The position numbers and the translations under genes were made by a program. From an uncultured Lachnospiraceae bacterium (GTDB lineage Bacteria; Bacillota; Clostridia; Lachnospirales; Lachnospiraceae), in NCBI GenBank assembly GCA_945643825.1, contig CALZEZ010000105.1, forward strand, positions 1-5,672: a stretch of DNA of 5,672 nucleotides, given 5' to 3'. Numbering within the stretch: the stretch's first letter is position 1; each line of letters starts with the position of its first letter. Shown piece by piece: positions 1 to 5,672 of this stretch. The notes beneath the pieces were generated by a model that did no database searches, had not been told where the DNA came from, and saw only the letters and a program-made list of their open reading frames with translations.

Positions 1-32
1 CTACTGCCACTGGCTATACTGCATATTCTCAT
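1..32 (-). CDS. Partial MBL-fold hydrolase (YycJ/WalJ-like), N-terminus only
   Basis: Only the first 11 codons are inside the window; the gene continues past the left edge. They read MRICSIASGS, followed by a codon starting AG (Ser or Arg). This closely matches the start of YycJ/WalJ-type metallo-beta-lactamase-fold hydrolases, which typically begin with a short strand and then ASGSSGNC. The ATG at 32 lies 5 nt after the stop of the FtsA-like gene, and a GGAGAG Shine-Dalgarno is placed inside the last codons of that gene. Known of the family: a two-metal hydrolase fold, with several members linked to exonuclease activity or cell-wall/DNA homeostasis. The zinc-binding HxHxDH motif would lie outside the window, so the assignment rests on ten residues plus context and is only moderately secure. 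Confidence 0.7.
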   Translation of the reverse strand, partial: MRICSIASGS

Positions 33-37
33 AACGT

Positions 38-2032
38 TTATTCTCTCCAATAAATCTCAATTTTGTCCCCATCCGATAATGGCTCCATGTATTGTGCATC
101 ACGTCCATTTAAACGTGTGACGATTCCCGTTCCTCTTGGTTTACTTAAGTCAAAGTCAATACGGTCAAAAACATCTACGAAGATGTAATCGGTTTTTCCG
201 CGCAACGTCACCGGCTCGTCATTTACTACTACAACCATAGTTGTATCATCGCTCTTTCTCTCTTCAACGACTGTATTCTCTTCTATTGAAATATCACACG
301 AAAAATTCTCATACACTCTTGTCGATGGCTGTGCCAGCTGTTTATTGACGTATACCGGCATGTCCTCTCGTAGCGCGATGTCCATAAATTCTGCAATTTG
401 CTCTATGGTGTAGTAATTCAGGATCTCGATCTCATCCCCCTCCTGAATATCATAATATCCAGACTGCAACGCACCATTTACCAACGCAAACCGCGGAAGC
501 TCAACCGGTTTATCATTAACTCTGACCTTAAGTGATGCCTGATATTCTGCAAGCTGCATGATCTGAAGTCTAGCCGCATCACCTGCGGTTGATTCCGTCA
601 CCTCAATCACATCATTTGCATGAATCGGAGTATGTATATCCGCCTGAGAGCCATTCACCATAATAACAGCTGCTTCTCCGGTCAGTCCTCTTTGAATCCT
701 TGCCTGTCCATTCACGGAAAAATTCAGTTCCTTACCTCTCTTGGGAAACAGTCCGTCATTCGGGAATTCCGCCTGAACTGCAGCATCGACAACCGCCAGA
801 TGATTGTTATCATATATTTTTATTCTCTGACTGTTAAAATTCACAAAGATGAAATTATTACTCTGTTCATAATAGCTTAAACAGATACCGATCGGTGTGA
901 CCATCAGCGAATCCTTTTTCGCATTTTCATCAACAAACTCAATCTTCTGCATTACCTCCTGTCCCCGGATGGCAACACGCTCTTTCTGAATTCCCAGCTC
1001 ATCGGCTAACAGGCCGGTATACCCGTTCAGGCGTCCTCCTCCGCCTACAACAAAAACCGCACTGACCGATTTTCCACCATTTAGCTCTTTTATCTTATCA
1101 GATACCTGTTTTGTCATATTCTCTAAAACCGGACGAGTGATTTCTTCTATCTGGTGTCTTGTAATTGTCTGTGTCAGTCCCATAATATCCTGATATTCGA
1201 CAGTTTCATTTTCCCCACAGCTACGCTTGATCATCTCTGCCGTTACAAAATCAACAAGACAGTTTTGCGCAATAATCTCTGTCAGTGCATCACCGGCTAA
1301 CGGAATCATTCCATAGGCAATGATACTTCCATCCCGCGTAATGGAAATATCAGAAGTGCCGGCTCCGACATCCACCAGGGCGATATTAAGCATACGATAC
1401 ATCTCGGGAATCGCAACCTGAATCGCAGCAATCGGCTCCAATGTGAGATTGACAACCTCCAGACCGGCAGCCTCTACTGCTTTATATAATCCATCAACAA
1501 CATCATCCGGAAGAAATGTTGCAATCAGATCACAACTAATCTCCTTTGCCTTATGTCCCTCAAGGTTTCCCATCGGATATCCATTTAGGAAGTATCGAAT
1601 CACAGAATATCCTACGCAGTAAAATTTGATATCAGAGTCATTCTCCTCACCTAAATCCTGATAGGCTTTCTCAACTCCCTGTGAGGCAAGAGCGTAGATA
1701 TCCTCCTGGGTCACTTCCCACTCTCTTTCATTGCTTTGGGTGACATGAACCGTTATGGTGCGAAGCACACGACCCGCTGCAGCAATACAGACATTCTCAA
1801 GCTTACTATCAATTTTTTCTTCTAAAGACGTCTTCACAGAGGCAATCGTATTGCCAACCTTTCTAATATCGTGAATCTGTCCATCGAGCATAGCTCTCGT
1901 CTCATGCTCCCGAATTTCCTGTGCAACCACATGAAACACGTCTCCGCTCTTATATCCAACCGTGCCGACTATACTCCTCGTTCCAATATCCAATCCAAAT
2001 ACCAGACTTCCGGGATATTTTCTTCTCTCCAT
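38..2032 (-). CDS. FtsA-like actin-fold ATPase with long C-terminal extension
   Basis: A 664-residue protein of the FtsA branch of the actin/Hsp70 ATPase superfamily. Seen: phosphate-1 motif FGLDIGTRS (12-20); an SHS2/1C-type region at about 85-190 with the FtsA-like run YFLNGYPMGNLEGHKAKE (147-164); LEPIAAI (198-204); phosphate-2 motif LVDVGAGTSDISI (219-231); PLAGDALTEIIA (244-255); and the adenosine motif VFVVGGGGRLNGY (326-338). The FtsA core ends near residue 390. Classical FtsA is about 420-440 residues and ends in an amphipathic membrane-binding helix. This protein instead has about 270 more residues, rich in predicted beta strands and VN/LNG turns, with three degenerate repeat-like modules, and it ends in GDKIEIYWRE without such a helix. 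The start at 2032 has GGAGG 6 nt upstream. It follows coaE by 28 nt. A role in cell shape or division is inferred from the family. It should not be called ftsA itself, because it is not beside ftsZ here and its C-terminus differs. Confidence 0.9.
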   Translation of the reverse strand: MERRKYPGSLVFGLDIGTRSIVGTVGYKSGDVFHVVAQEIREHETRAMLDGQIHDIRKVGNTIASVKTSLEEKIDSKLENVCIAAAGRVLRTITVHVTQSNEREWEVTQEDIYALASQGVEKAYQDLGEENDSDIKFYCVGYSVIRYFLNGYPMGNLEGHKAKEISCDLIATFLPDDVVDGLYKAVEAAGLEVVNLTLEPIAAIQVAIPEMYRMLNIALVDVGAGTSDISITRDGSIIAYGMIPLAGDALTEIIAQNCLVDFVTAEMIKRSCGENETVEYQDIMGLTQTITRHQIEEITRPVLENMTKQVSDKIKELNGGKSVSAVFVVGGGGRLNGYTGLLADELGIQKERVAIRGQEVMQKIEFVDENAKKDSLMVTPIGICLSYYEQSNNFIFVNFNSQRIKIYDNNHLAVVDAAVQAEFPNDGLFPKRGKELNFSVNGQARIQRGLTGEAAVIMVNGSQADIHTPIHANDVIEVTESTAGDAARLQIMQLAEYQASLKVRVNDKPVELPRFALVNGALQSGYYDIQEGDEIEILNYYTIEQIAEFMDIALREDMPVYVNKQLAQPSTRVYENFSCDISIEENTVVEERKSDDTTMVVVVNDEPVTLRGKTDYIFVDVFDRIDFDLSKPRGTGIVTRLNGRDAQYMEPLSDGDKIEIYWRE
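43..48 (-). promoter_or_regulatory. Ribosome binding site of the partial MBL-fold gene
   Basis: GGAGAG on the minus strand lies within the last codons of the FtsA-like gene, 10 nt before the ATG at 32. It supports the reading of the left edge as the start of another gene in the same operon. Confidence 0.6.
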
Positions 2033-2038
2033 CTGTGT

Positions 2039-2043
2039 CCTCC
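2039..2043 (-). promoter_or_regulatory. Strong ribosome binding site of the FtsA-like gene
   Basis: GGAGG on the minus strand, 6 nt before the ATG at 2032 and inside the 28-nt gap after coaE. It fixes the start and suggests this gene is translated independently of coaE, unlike the two coupled junctions upstream. Confidence 0.8.
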
Positions 2044-2060
2044 ACTCCTATGGTTACGCT

Positions 2061-2651
2061 TTAAGCCCGCAAGGCTGCATCTATCTGTTCATAGGCCTGT
2101 TCCAAAGTACCACTGTTATCGATTACCACTTTGCACACTCTTCGAAATTCCTCATCAGATAATTGACTGGACATAATTCCATGTATCTTTTCATCCGAGT
2201 ATCCTCTCGACTCCCGAAGCCTCTTTGCGCGTATCTCAGGTTCTGCATAGATATACCACAGTTCATCAAGCTTCCTGTCATAACCACACTCGATAAGCAG
2301 CGCTGCCTCTACGAAGAAAAATGCTATCTGCCCACGTTCTCTCTCAATACGAATCTGTTCAAAAATATAATCTTCCACAGCAGGATGTATGATTGCATTC
2401 ACTCTTTGTAGTAAATGCTCATCGCCAAAGATCATATCTGCCATCCTTTTTCGGTCAATTTCTTTGTTGACGTCCAGAACACTCTCACCTAACAGTTTCA
2501 CCAGTGCATGATAACACGGCTGTCCCGGCTCCTTTACCCGATTTCCAACCTCATCCGCCAGCAATACTCTGCAGGAATAGTTTTGAACCAGGTAAGACAG
2601 TAATTCTGATTTTCCAGCCCCTACACCACCTGTAATACCTATGATTTTCAT
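2061..2651 (-). CDS. coaE: Dephospho-CoA kinase
   Basis: Catalyses the last step of coenzyme A synthesis, the ATP-dependent phosphorylation of the ribose 3'-hydroxyl of dephospho-CoA, in the cytoplasm. At 196 residues it has the usual family length. Seen: P-loop GGVGAGKS at 8-15; Asp33 in LLADEVGNRVKEPG, the position of the family's catalytic aspartate; IHP at 88-90; an EAALLIECGYD segment (115-125) that matches the family's LLFE-type substrate region; the lid with RL (144-145), R149 and SQ (162-163); and the VIDNSG signature at 176-181. The ATG at 2651 lies in the ATGA that also ends polA. No good Shine-Dalgarno is placed upstream (the nearest purine run is about 18 nt away), so translation probably depends on ribosomes finishing polA. 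Adjacent polA and coaE genes are common in bacteria. No key residue appears to be missing. Confidence 0.97.
   Translation of the reverse strand: MKIIGITGGVGAGKSELLSYLVQNYSCRVLLADEVGNRVKEPGQPCYHALVKLLGESVLDVNKEIDRKRMADMIFGDEHLLQRVNAIIHPAVEDYIFEQIRIERERGQIAFFFVEAALLIECGYDRKLDELWYIYAEPEIRAKRLRESRGYSDEKIHGIMSSQLSDEEFRRVCKVVIDNSGTLEQAYEQIDAALRA
2648..2651 (-). promoter_or_regulatory. ATGA polA/coaE translational coupling junction
   Basis: The coaE start ATG and the polA stop TGA overlap as ATGA. The nearest upstream purine run, GGAAAG, is about 18 nt away and too far for a normal Shine-Dalgarno. Re-initiation by ribosomes terminating on polA is therefore the likely way coaE is translated. Confidence 0.7.
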
Positions 2652-5329
2652 TTTGCCATATACCAGTTCTTTCCTGTATGCAGGTCAATCTCAAGCTTCA
2701 CGGCAAGCGATGCCGCAGACTCCATCGCAGCAGACAGAATTTCTCTTGCCTGCTCCTCCTCATCCTCACATACCTCTAACAGCAATTCATCATGAATCTG
2801 AAGAATGAGTCTGGATCGCAGTCCCGCTTTCTCAATTCCCTCATATACCTTTATCATCGCTATCTTCATAATGTCAGCCGCAGTTCCCTGAATCGGTGCA
2901 TTCATTGCCACTCTTTCCCCAAAGGATCTGGTCATAAAGTTACTGGAGGATAATTCCGGTATCGGCCTTCTTCTGGAAAAAATAGTGGTGGAATACCCTT
3001 TTTGCTTTGCCTCCTCCACAGAATGATCTAGAAACGACTTAACACCGGGGTAAGAAGCAAAATAATGCTCGATATACTCTGCCGCCTCTGCCTTGCTGAT
3101 TGACAGATCCTGACTTAATCCAAATGCACTGATTCCATATACAATTCCAAAATTAACCGCTTTCGCATTTCTGCGTTGTAGCGAAGTAACCTCATCAAAG
3201 GGAACATTAAAAACCTGTGATGCCGTAATAGCATGAATATCCTTGTGCTGTTCATAGGCCGAAATCATCTGCTCATCTCCGGAAAGATGGGCAAGAATCC
3301 TCAGTTCAATCTGAGAATAGTCTGCATCCATAAAGATGCAGCCCTCCTTTGCAACAAAGACCTCACGGATTTTCCGCCCCAGTTCCATTCTCATTGGAAT
3401 ATTCTGCAGATTTGGTGCGGTAGAGCTGATACGCCCTGTGGCAGTAATGGTCTGATTAAAATTCGTATGAATTCTATGATCGTCTTCCACATAATTCATC
3501 AATCCATCTGCATAGGTACTCTTTAGCTTTGCAAGTCCCCTATATTCCAGAATATCCTTGACAATCTGATATTCTCCGGAAAGCTTTTCCAAAATATCTG
3601 CAGCGGTTGAATAGCCGCTTTTGGTTTTCTTGCCTCCCGGAAGCTTCAGCTTCTCAAATAAAATCTCTCCCAGCTGTTTCGGAGAATTAATATTAAAATG
3701 CTCCCCTGCCTGCTCCCAGATTGCCTGCTCAAGCTTTGTTATTCTTTCAACCAACGCATCTCCGTATTTTGCCAGCTGCTCCGGGCAAACTTCAATCCCC
3801 TCTCTCTCCATATCAAACAGGACATAAGATAGGGGCATTTCAATCTTCTCATACAGATCTGTCATCCCCATGTTTTGCAGCTTTTCCTGCAAAGCAGGCA
3901 CACTGTCATAGATTGCAGCGGCTGAGGATGCAATATATTCTGCATATTTATCAAATTGATGCTCCATAACGGATTCCAGTTCCTCTTTGCCAAAAAGAGC
4001 TGCATAATCCACCAGATTGCGATCCAGATATTCAGTCGCTATCGCTTCAACCGAATAATCATTTTTTAACGGATTACACAGATAGGCTGCTATCAACACA
4101 TCAAACACCCTGCTGTGTTGTAAGCATCTGTCTCCCAGGAATCGATAATACTTCTTAGCTTCACAGACAGCAATTCTTCCTCTAGTCTCAAGCTCTAGCA
4201 GCTTATCAATCAGGTATGACTTCGTCACGAAGCCCTCAATCGGAATGAAAACTGCTTCCTCCCCGGCTCCTGCCATGCTGACTCCATAATAATCCCATTC
4301 TCTCGAAGCTTCCCCCGAGGCAAGCTTACGTGGCCTCGCTGTAATACCAACAGCTGCAATCACAGGATCTTCTTTACTTGACAAGCTCGCAAAATAGGCC
4401 TCCACATCTGAAAGATCATGCAGACTCCTCACACTTCGCGATGTTTTATTTACAAGCTGTGTCTGGTCAAATTTGGCCAGATAATGCTTAAAGCCGAGCT
4501 CCACAAAAACAGGATAGGAATCCTCTTGGAAAAAGGAGCCGATACGTGCCTCTTCCAGAGAAAAACTCAAATCCGCGTCTGTTTTAATAGTAGCTAACGT
4601 CTTACTCAGATATGCCAGTTCCTTATTGTCATATAGGGATTCCCGGATACTCTTCTTGCTGATCTGATCCAGATTATCATAGATTGCATCCAAGGAGCCA
4701 TAGGTCACCATCAGCTCTCTCGCTGTCTTCTCCCCCACCTTAGGCACTCCTGGAATATTATCTGCCGTATCCCCCATCAGCGCCTTCAATTCAATGAACT
4801 GTAACGGAGTTACCTGATAGGTTTGTTCTACATCCTCCGCATAGTAGTCCTCTATTTCCGTTTTTCCCCCTTTTGTCTTGGGGATGCGGATCCGTATATG
4901 CTGCGTGGCAATCTGCAGAAGATCCCTGTCTCCGGAAACCAGGGACACCTCCATTCCGGCGCTCTCACAGGCTCTCGCTAACGTTCCCAGAATGTCATCT
5001 GCCTCCAGCCCGGGCTGTTCCACCGTCACAATATGCATCGCCTTTAACAAAGCTTTGCAGAGGGGAATCTGCTCTTTAAGCTCCGGGGGCATTGGCTTTC
5101 TGGTTCCCTTATACTCACTATATATCTCATGACGAAAAGTCGGTTGATGAACATCAAATGCTACTGCAAGATATTCCGCCTTTTCCTGTTCCAGAATACT
5201 GAATAAAATGTTCAGAAAACCATAAATTGCATTGGTGTGTACTCCCTTTGCATTTGTCAGATCCGGCACACCATAAAATGCCCGGTGCATAATACTGTGT
5301 CCATCAATTAATACTATTTTTTCTCCCAT
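2648..5329 (-). CDS. polA: DNA polymerase I (family A)
   Basis: Fills gaps, replaces RNA primers and repairs DNA in the cytoplasm. The 893-residue length is normal for the family. Residues 1-300 are the 5'-3' exonuclease/flap domain: LIDGHS at 7-12, YKGTRKP at 73-79, EADD at 109-112, SGDRD at 132-136, and the helix-hairpin-helix around GDTADNIPGVPKVGEKTA (186-203). Residues about 320-485 have the 3'-5' exonuclease fold, but the acidic pair of Exo I is missing and the Exo III Asp is Ser469 (after Tyr465), so proofreading is probably lost. Residues about 490-893 are the polymerase: motif A DADYSQIELR with Asp670, motif B with Arg719, Lys723, Phe727 and Tyr731, and motif C QIHDE with Asp847 and Glu848. 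The same frame is open to an ATG at 5401, but those 24 extra codons lie inside the upstream gene and read as unrelated sequence. The ATG at 5329 gives the classic MGEKIVLIDGHS start and has GGTGAT 3 nt upstream. It overlaps the upstream gene by 1 nt and coaE by 4 nt. Confidence 0.98.
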   Translation of the reverse strand: MGEKIVLIDGHSIMHRAFYGVPDLTNAKGVHTNAIYGFLNILFSILEQEKAEYLAVAFDVHQPTFRHEIYSEYKGTRKPMPPELKEQIPLCKALLKAMHIVTVEQPGLEADDILGTLARACESAGMEVSLVSGDRDLLQIATQHIRIRIPKTKGGKTEIEDYYAEDVEQTYQVTPLQFIELKALMGDTADNIPGVPKVGEKTARELMVTYGSLDAIYDNLDQISKKSIRESLYDNKELAYLSKTLATIKTDADLSFSLEEARIGSFFQEDSYPVFVELGFKHYLAKFDQTQLVNKTSRSVRSLHDLSDVEAYFASLSSKEDPVIAAVGITARPRKLASGEASREWDYYGVSMAGAGEEAVFIPIEGFVTKSYLIDKLLELETRGRIAVCEAKKYYRFLGDRCLQHSRVFDVLIAAYLCNPLKNDYSVEAIATEYLDRNLVDYAALFGKEELESVMEHQFDKYAEYIASSAAAIYDSVPALQEKLQNMGMTDLYEKIEMPLSYVLFDMEREGIEVCPEQLAKYGDALVERITKLEQAIWEQAGEHFNINSPKQLGEILFEKLKLPGGKKTKSGYSTAADILEKLSGEYQIVKDILEYRGLAKLKSTYADGLMNYVEDDHRIHTNFNQTITATGRISSTAPNLQNIPMRMELGRKIREVFVAKEGCIFMDADYSQIELRILAHLSGDEQMISAYEQHKDIHAITASQVFNVPFDEVTSLQRRNAKAVNFGIVYGISAFGLSQDLSISKAEAAEYIEHYFASYPGVKSFLDHSVEEAKQKGYSTTIFSRRRPIPELSSSNFMTRSFGERVAMNAPIQGTAADIMKIAMIKVYEGIEKAGLRSRLILQIHDELLLEVCEDEEEQAREILSAAMESAASLAVKLEIDLHTGKNWYMAK

Positions 5330-5338
5330 CAAATCACC
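5327..5338 (-). promoter_or_regulatory. polA ribosome binding site and TGATG stop/start junction
   Basis: On the minus strand GGTGAT (5338-5333) is followed by TTG and then the polA ATG (5329-5327). GGTGAT matches the 5' half of the anti-Shine-Dalgarno region (complement of AGGAGGTGATC). Aligned that way, its GG lies 7 nt before the ATG, an ideal distance. The stop TGA of the zinc-finger gene (5331-5329) shares its A with the polA ATG. This decides the polA start at 5329 rather than the upstream in-frame ATG at 5401, and suggests translational coupling. Confidence 0.75.
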
Positions 5339-5649
5339 AGCCATACTATTAACAGAATTGCAATACACATTGACACACTTCCTATACCGAGCGTGAGCCA
5401 ATCCATCTCCTTGTGCCAGAGAATCTGACGTCTGGCAAGCTGCATCTTCTGATCCATCTCCTGCTTAATATCGAAATCTTCTCCTGCTTCCAGACTAATC
5501 AGTCCCTCGGTAACTAACATTTGAATTGTGAGTTCCTCCTGACATTCTTTACATTGATCAATATGCTGTAGAAACTCTTCAAGCTCTCCCACAGTCATTT
5601 CATCCTGCATAAAAGACTGAATCAGCTTAATAACCTTCTTACACTCCAT
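5329..5649 (-). CDS. Tail-anchored zf-HC2 (anti-sigma-factor-like) zinc-finger protein
   Basis: A 106-residue protein. Seen: the N-terminal part carries Cys3 and then His29-x3-Cys33-x2-Cys36, the ligand pattern of the zf-HC2/ZAS zinc-binding anti-sigma fold. A charged, probably helical stretch follows (about 48-83). A single hydrophobic segment fills residues 85-106 and ends the protein, so it should be tail-anchored with the zinc domain in the cytoplasm. Known of the family: such domains often bind and inhibit an ECF sigma factor encoded just upstream, and usually carry an extracytoplasmic sensor domain. That sensor part is absent here. The start ATG at 5649 is supported by a GGAAGGA Shine-Dalgarno 9 nt upstream and keeps Cys3 in the protein. 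The stop overlaps the polA start by 1 nt, which suggests coupled translation. Anti-sigma function is inferred. It could instead be a membrane scaffold or redox/zinc protein. The gene is fairly certain, the role is not. Confidence 0.85.
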   Translation of the reverse strand: MECKKVIKLIQSFMQDEMTVGELEEFLQHIDQCKECQEELTIQMLVTEGLISLEAGEDFDIKQEMDQKMQLARRQILWHKEMDWLTLGIGSVSMCIAILLIVWLVI

Positions 5650-5658
5650 TTTTTGCCG

Positions 5659-5665
5659 TCCTTCC
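5659..5665 (-). promoter_or_regulatory. Ribosome binding site of the zf-HC2 gene
   Basis: GGAAGGA on the minus strand, 9 nt before the ATG at 5649. It supports that start, which is needed to keep the zinc ligand Cys3. Confidence 0.7.
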
Positions 5666-5672
5666 GTGCCCT

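Noticed and set aside
620..880. Plus-strand open frame of 86 codons
   Set aside because: It lies wholly antisense to the FtsA-like coding region, shows no recognisable motif and has no supporting ribosome binding site; a shadow of the real gene.
38..2032. Calling the FtsA-like gene pilM, mreB or dnaK
   Set aside because: The SHS2-type region with the NGYPMGNLEG run and its position between the phosphate motifs match FtsA, not MreB or DnaK. PilM is shorter and is expected beside pilN/pilO-type genes, which are absent.
2055..2085. Possible terminator hairpin at the end of coaE (AGCC stem with GGCT)
   Set aside because: Only a 4-bp stem, it falls within the final coaE codons, and no T-run follows on the minus strand. 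The next gene has its own strong ribosome binding site close by, so read-through is expected.
1871..2411. Several plus-strand open frames across the FtsA-like/coaE boundary
   Set aside because: They are antisense to two well-supported genes, overlap each other in different frames and have low-complexity, unfamiliar translations.
3233..5132. Plus-strand open frames of 68-97 codons antisense to polA
   Set aside because: All sit opposite conserved polA domains whose coding is certain; none has a family signature.
5330..5401. In-frame N-terminal extension of polA to an ATG at 5401 (24 extra residues)
   Set aside because: The extra residues are the out-of-frame reading of the zinc-finger gene's membrane segment and do not resemble a Pol I N-terminus. 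The ATG at 5329 gives the family-typical start with a well-placed ribosome binding site.
1..5672. CRISPR array, insertion sequence, tRNA, riboswitch or attachment site
   Set aside because: Coding sequence fills the window apart from gaps of 5 and 28 nt and the 23 nt at the right edge. I saw no direct-repeat series, transposase, inverted terminal repeats or RNA-gene signatures.

Overview
The window looks like a chromosomal housekeeping operon from a Clostridia-type Firmicute, most likely a member of the Lachnospiraceae or a close relative. This is inferred from protein style, purine-rich ribosome binding sites, moderate GC and the gene set. No rRNA or other taxonomic marker is present, so the placement is tentative. 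Every supported gene lies on the minus strand, so transcription runs from the right edge (5672) to the left edge (1).

In transcription order the genes are: (1) a 106-residue zinc-finger (zf-HC2/anti-sigma-like) protein with a C-terminal membrane tail, 5649-5329; (2) polA, DNA polymerase I, 893 residues from its likely true start, 5329-2648; (3) coaE, dephospho-CoA kinase, 2651-2061; (4) a 664-residue FtsA-like actin-fold ATPase with a long C-terminal extension not found in classical FtsA, 2032-38; (5) the first 11 codons of a YycJ/WalJ-type metallo-beta-lactamase-fold hydrolase, 32 to the window edge.

The packing is very tight. Genes 1 and 2 share a TGATG junction (1 nt overlap), genes 2 and 3 an ATGA junction (4 nt overlap), genes 3 and 4 are 28 nt apart with a strong Shine-Dalgarno, and genes 4 and 5 are 5 nt apart. 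I see no promoter or terminator, and no non-coding stretch longer than 28 nt. The window is therefore the inside of a single polycistronic unit whose promoter and terminator both lie outside it.

Functionally the operon joins DNA repair and Okazaki-fragment processing (polA), the last step of coenzyme A synthesis (coaE), a cytoskeletal or division-type ATPase, and a probable nuclease-like hydrolase. The polA and coaE calls are routine. The less explained parts are the FtsA-like protein, whose extension contains three degenerate beta-rich modules and no visible membrane-targeting helix, and the small tail-anchored zinc-finger protein coupled to polA. There is no mobile element, CRISPR array, RNA gene or sign of horizontal transfer. 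This is mostly an ordinary core-genome region and I do not claim a new system in it.
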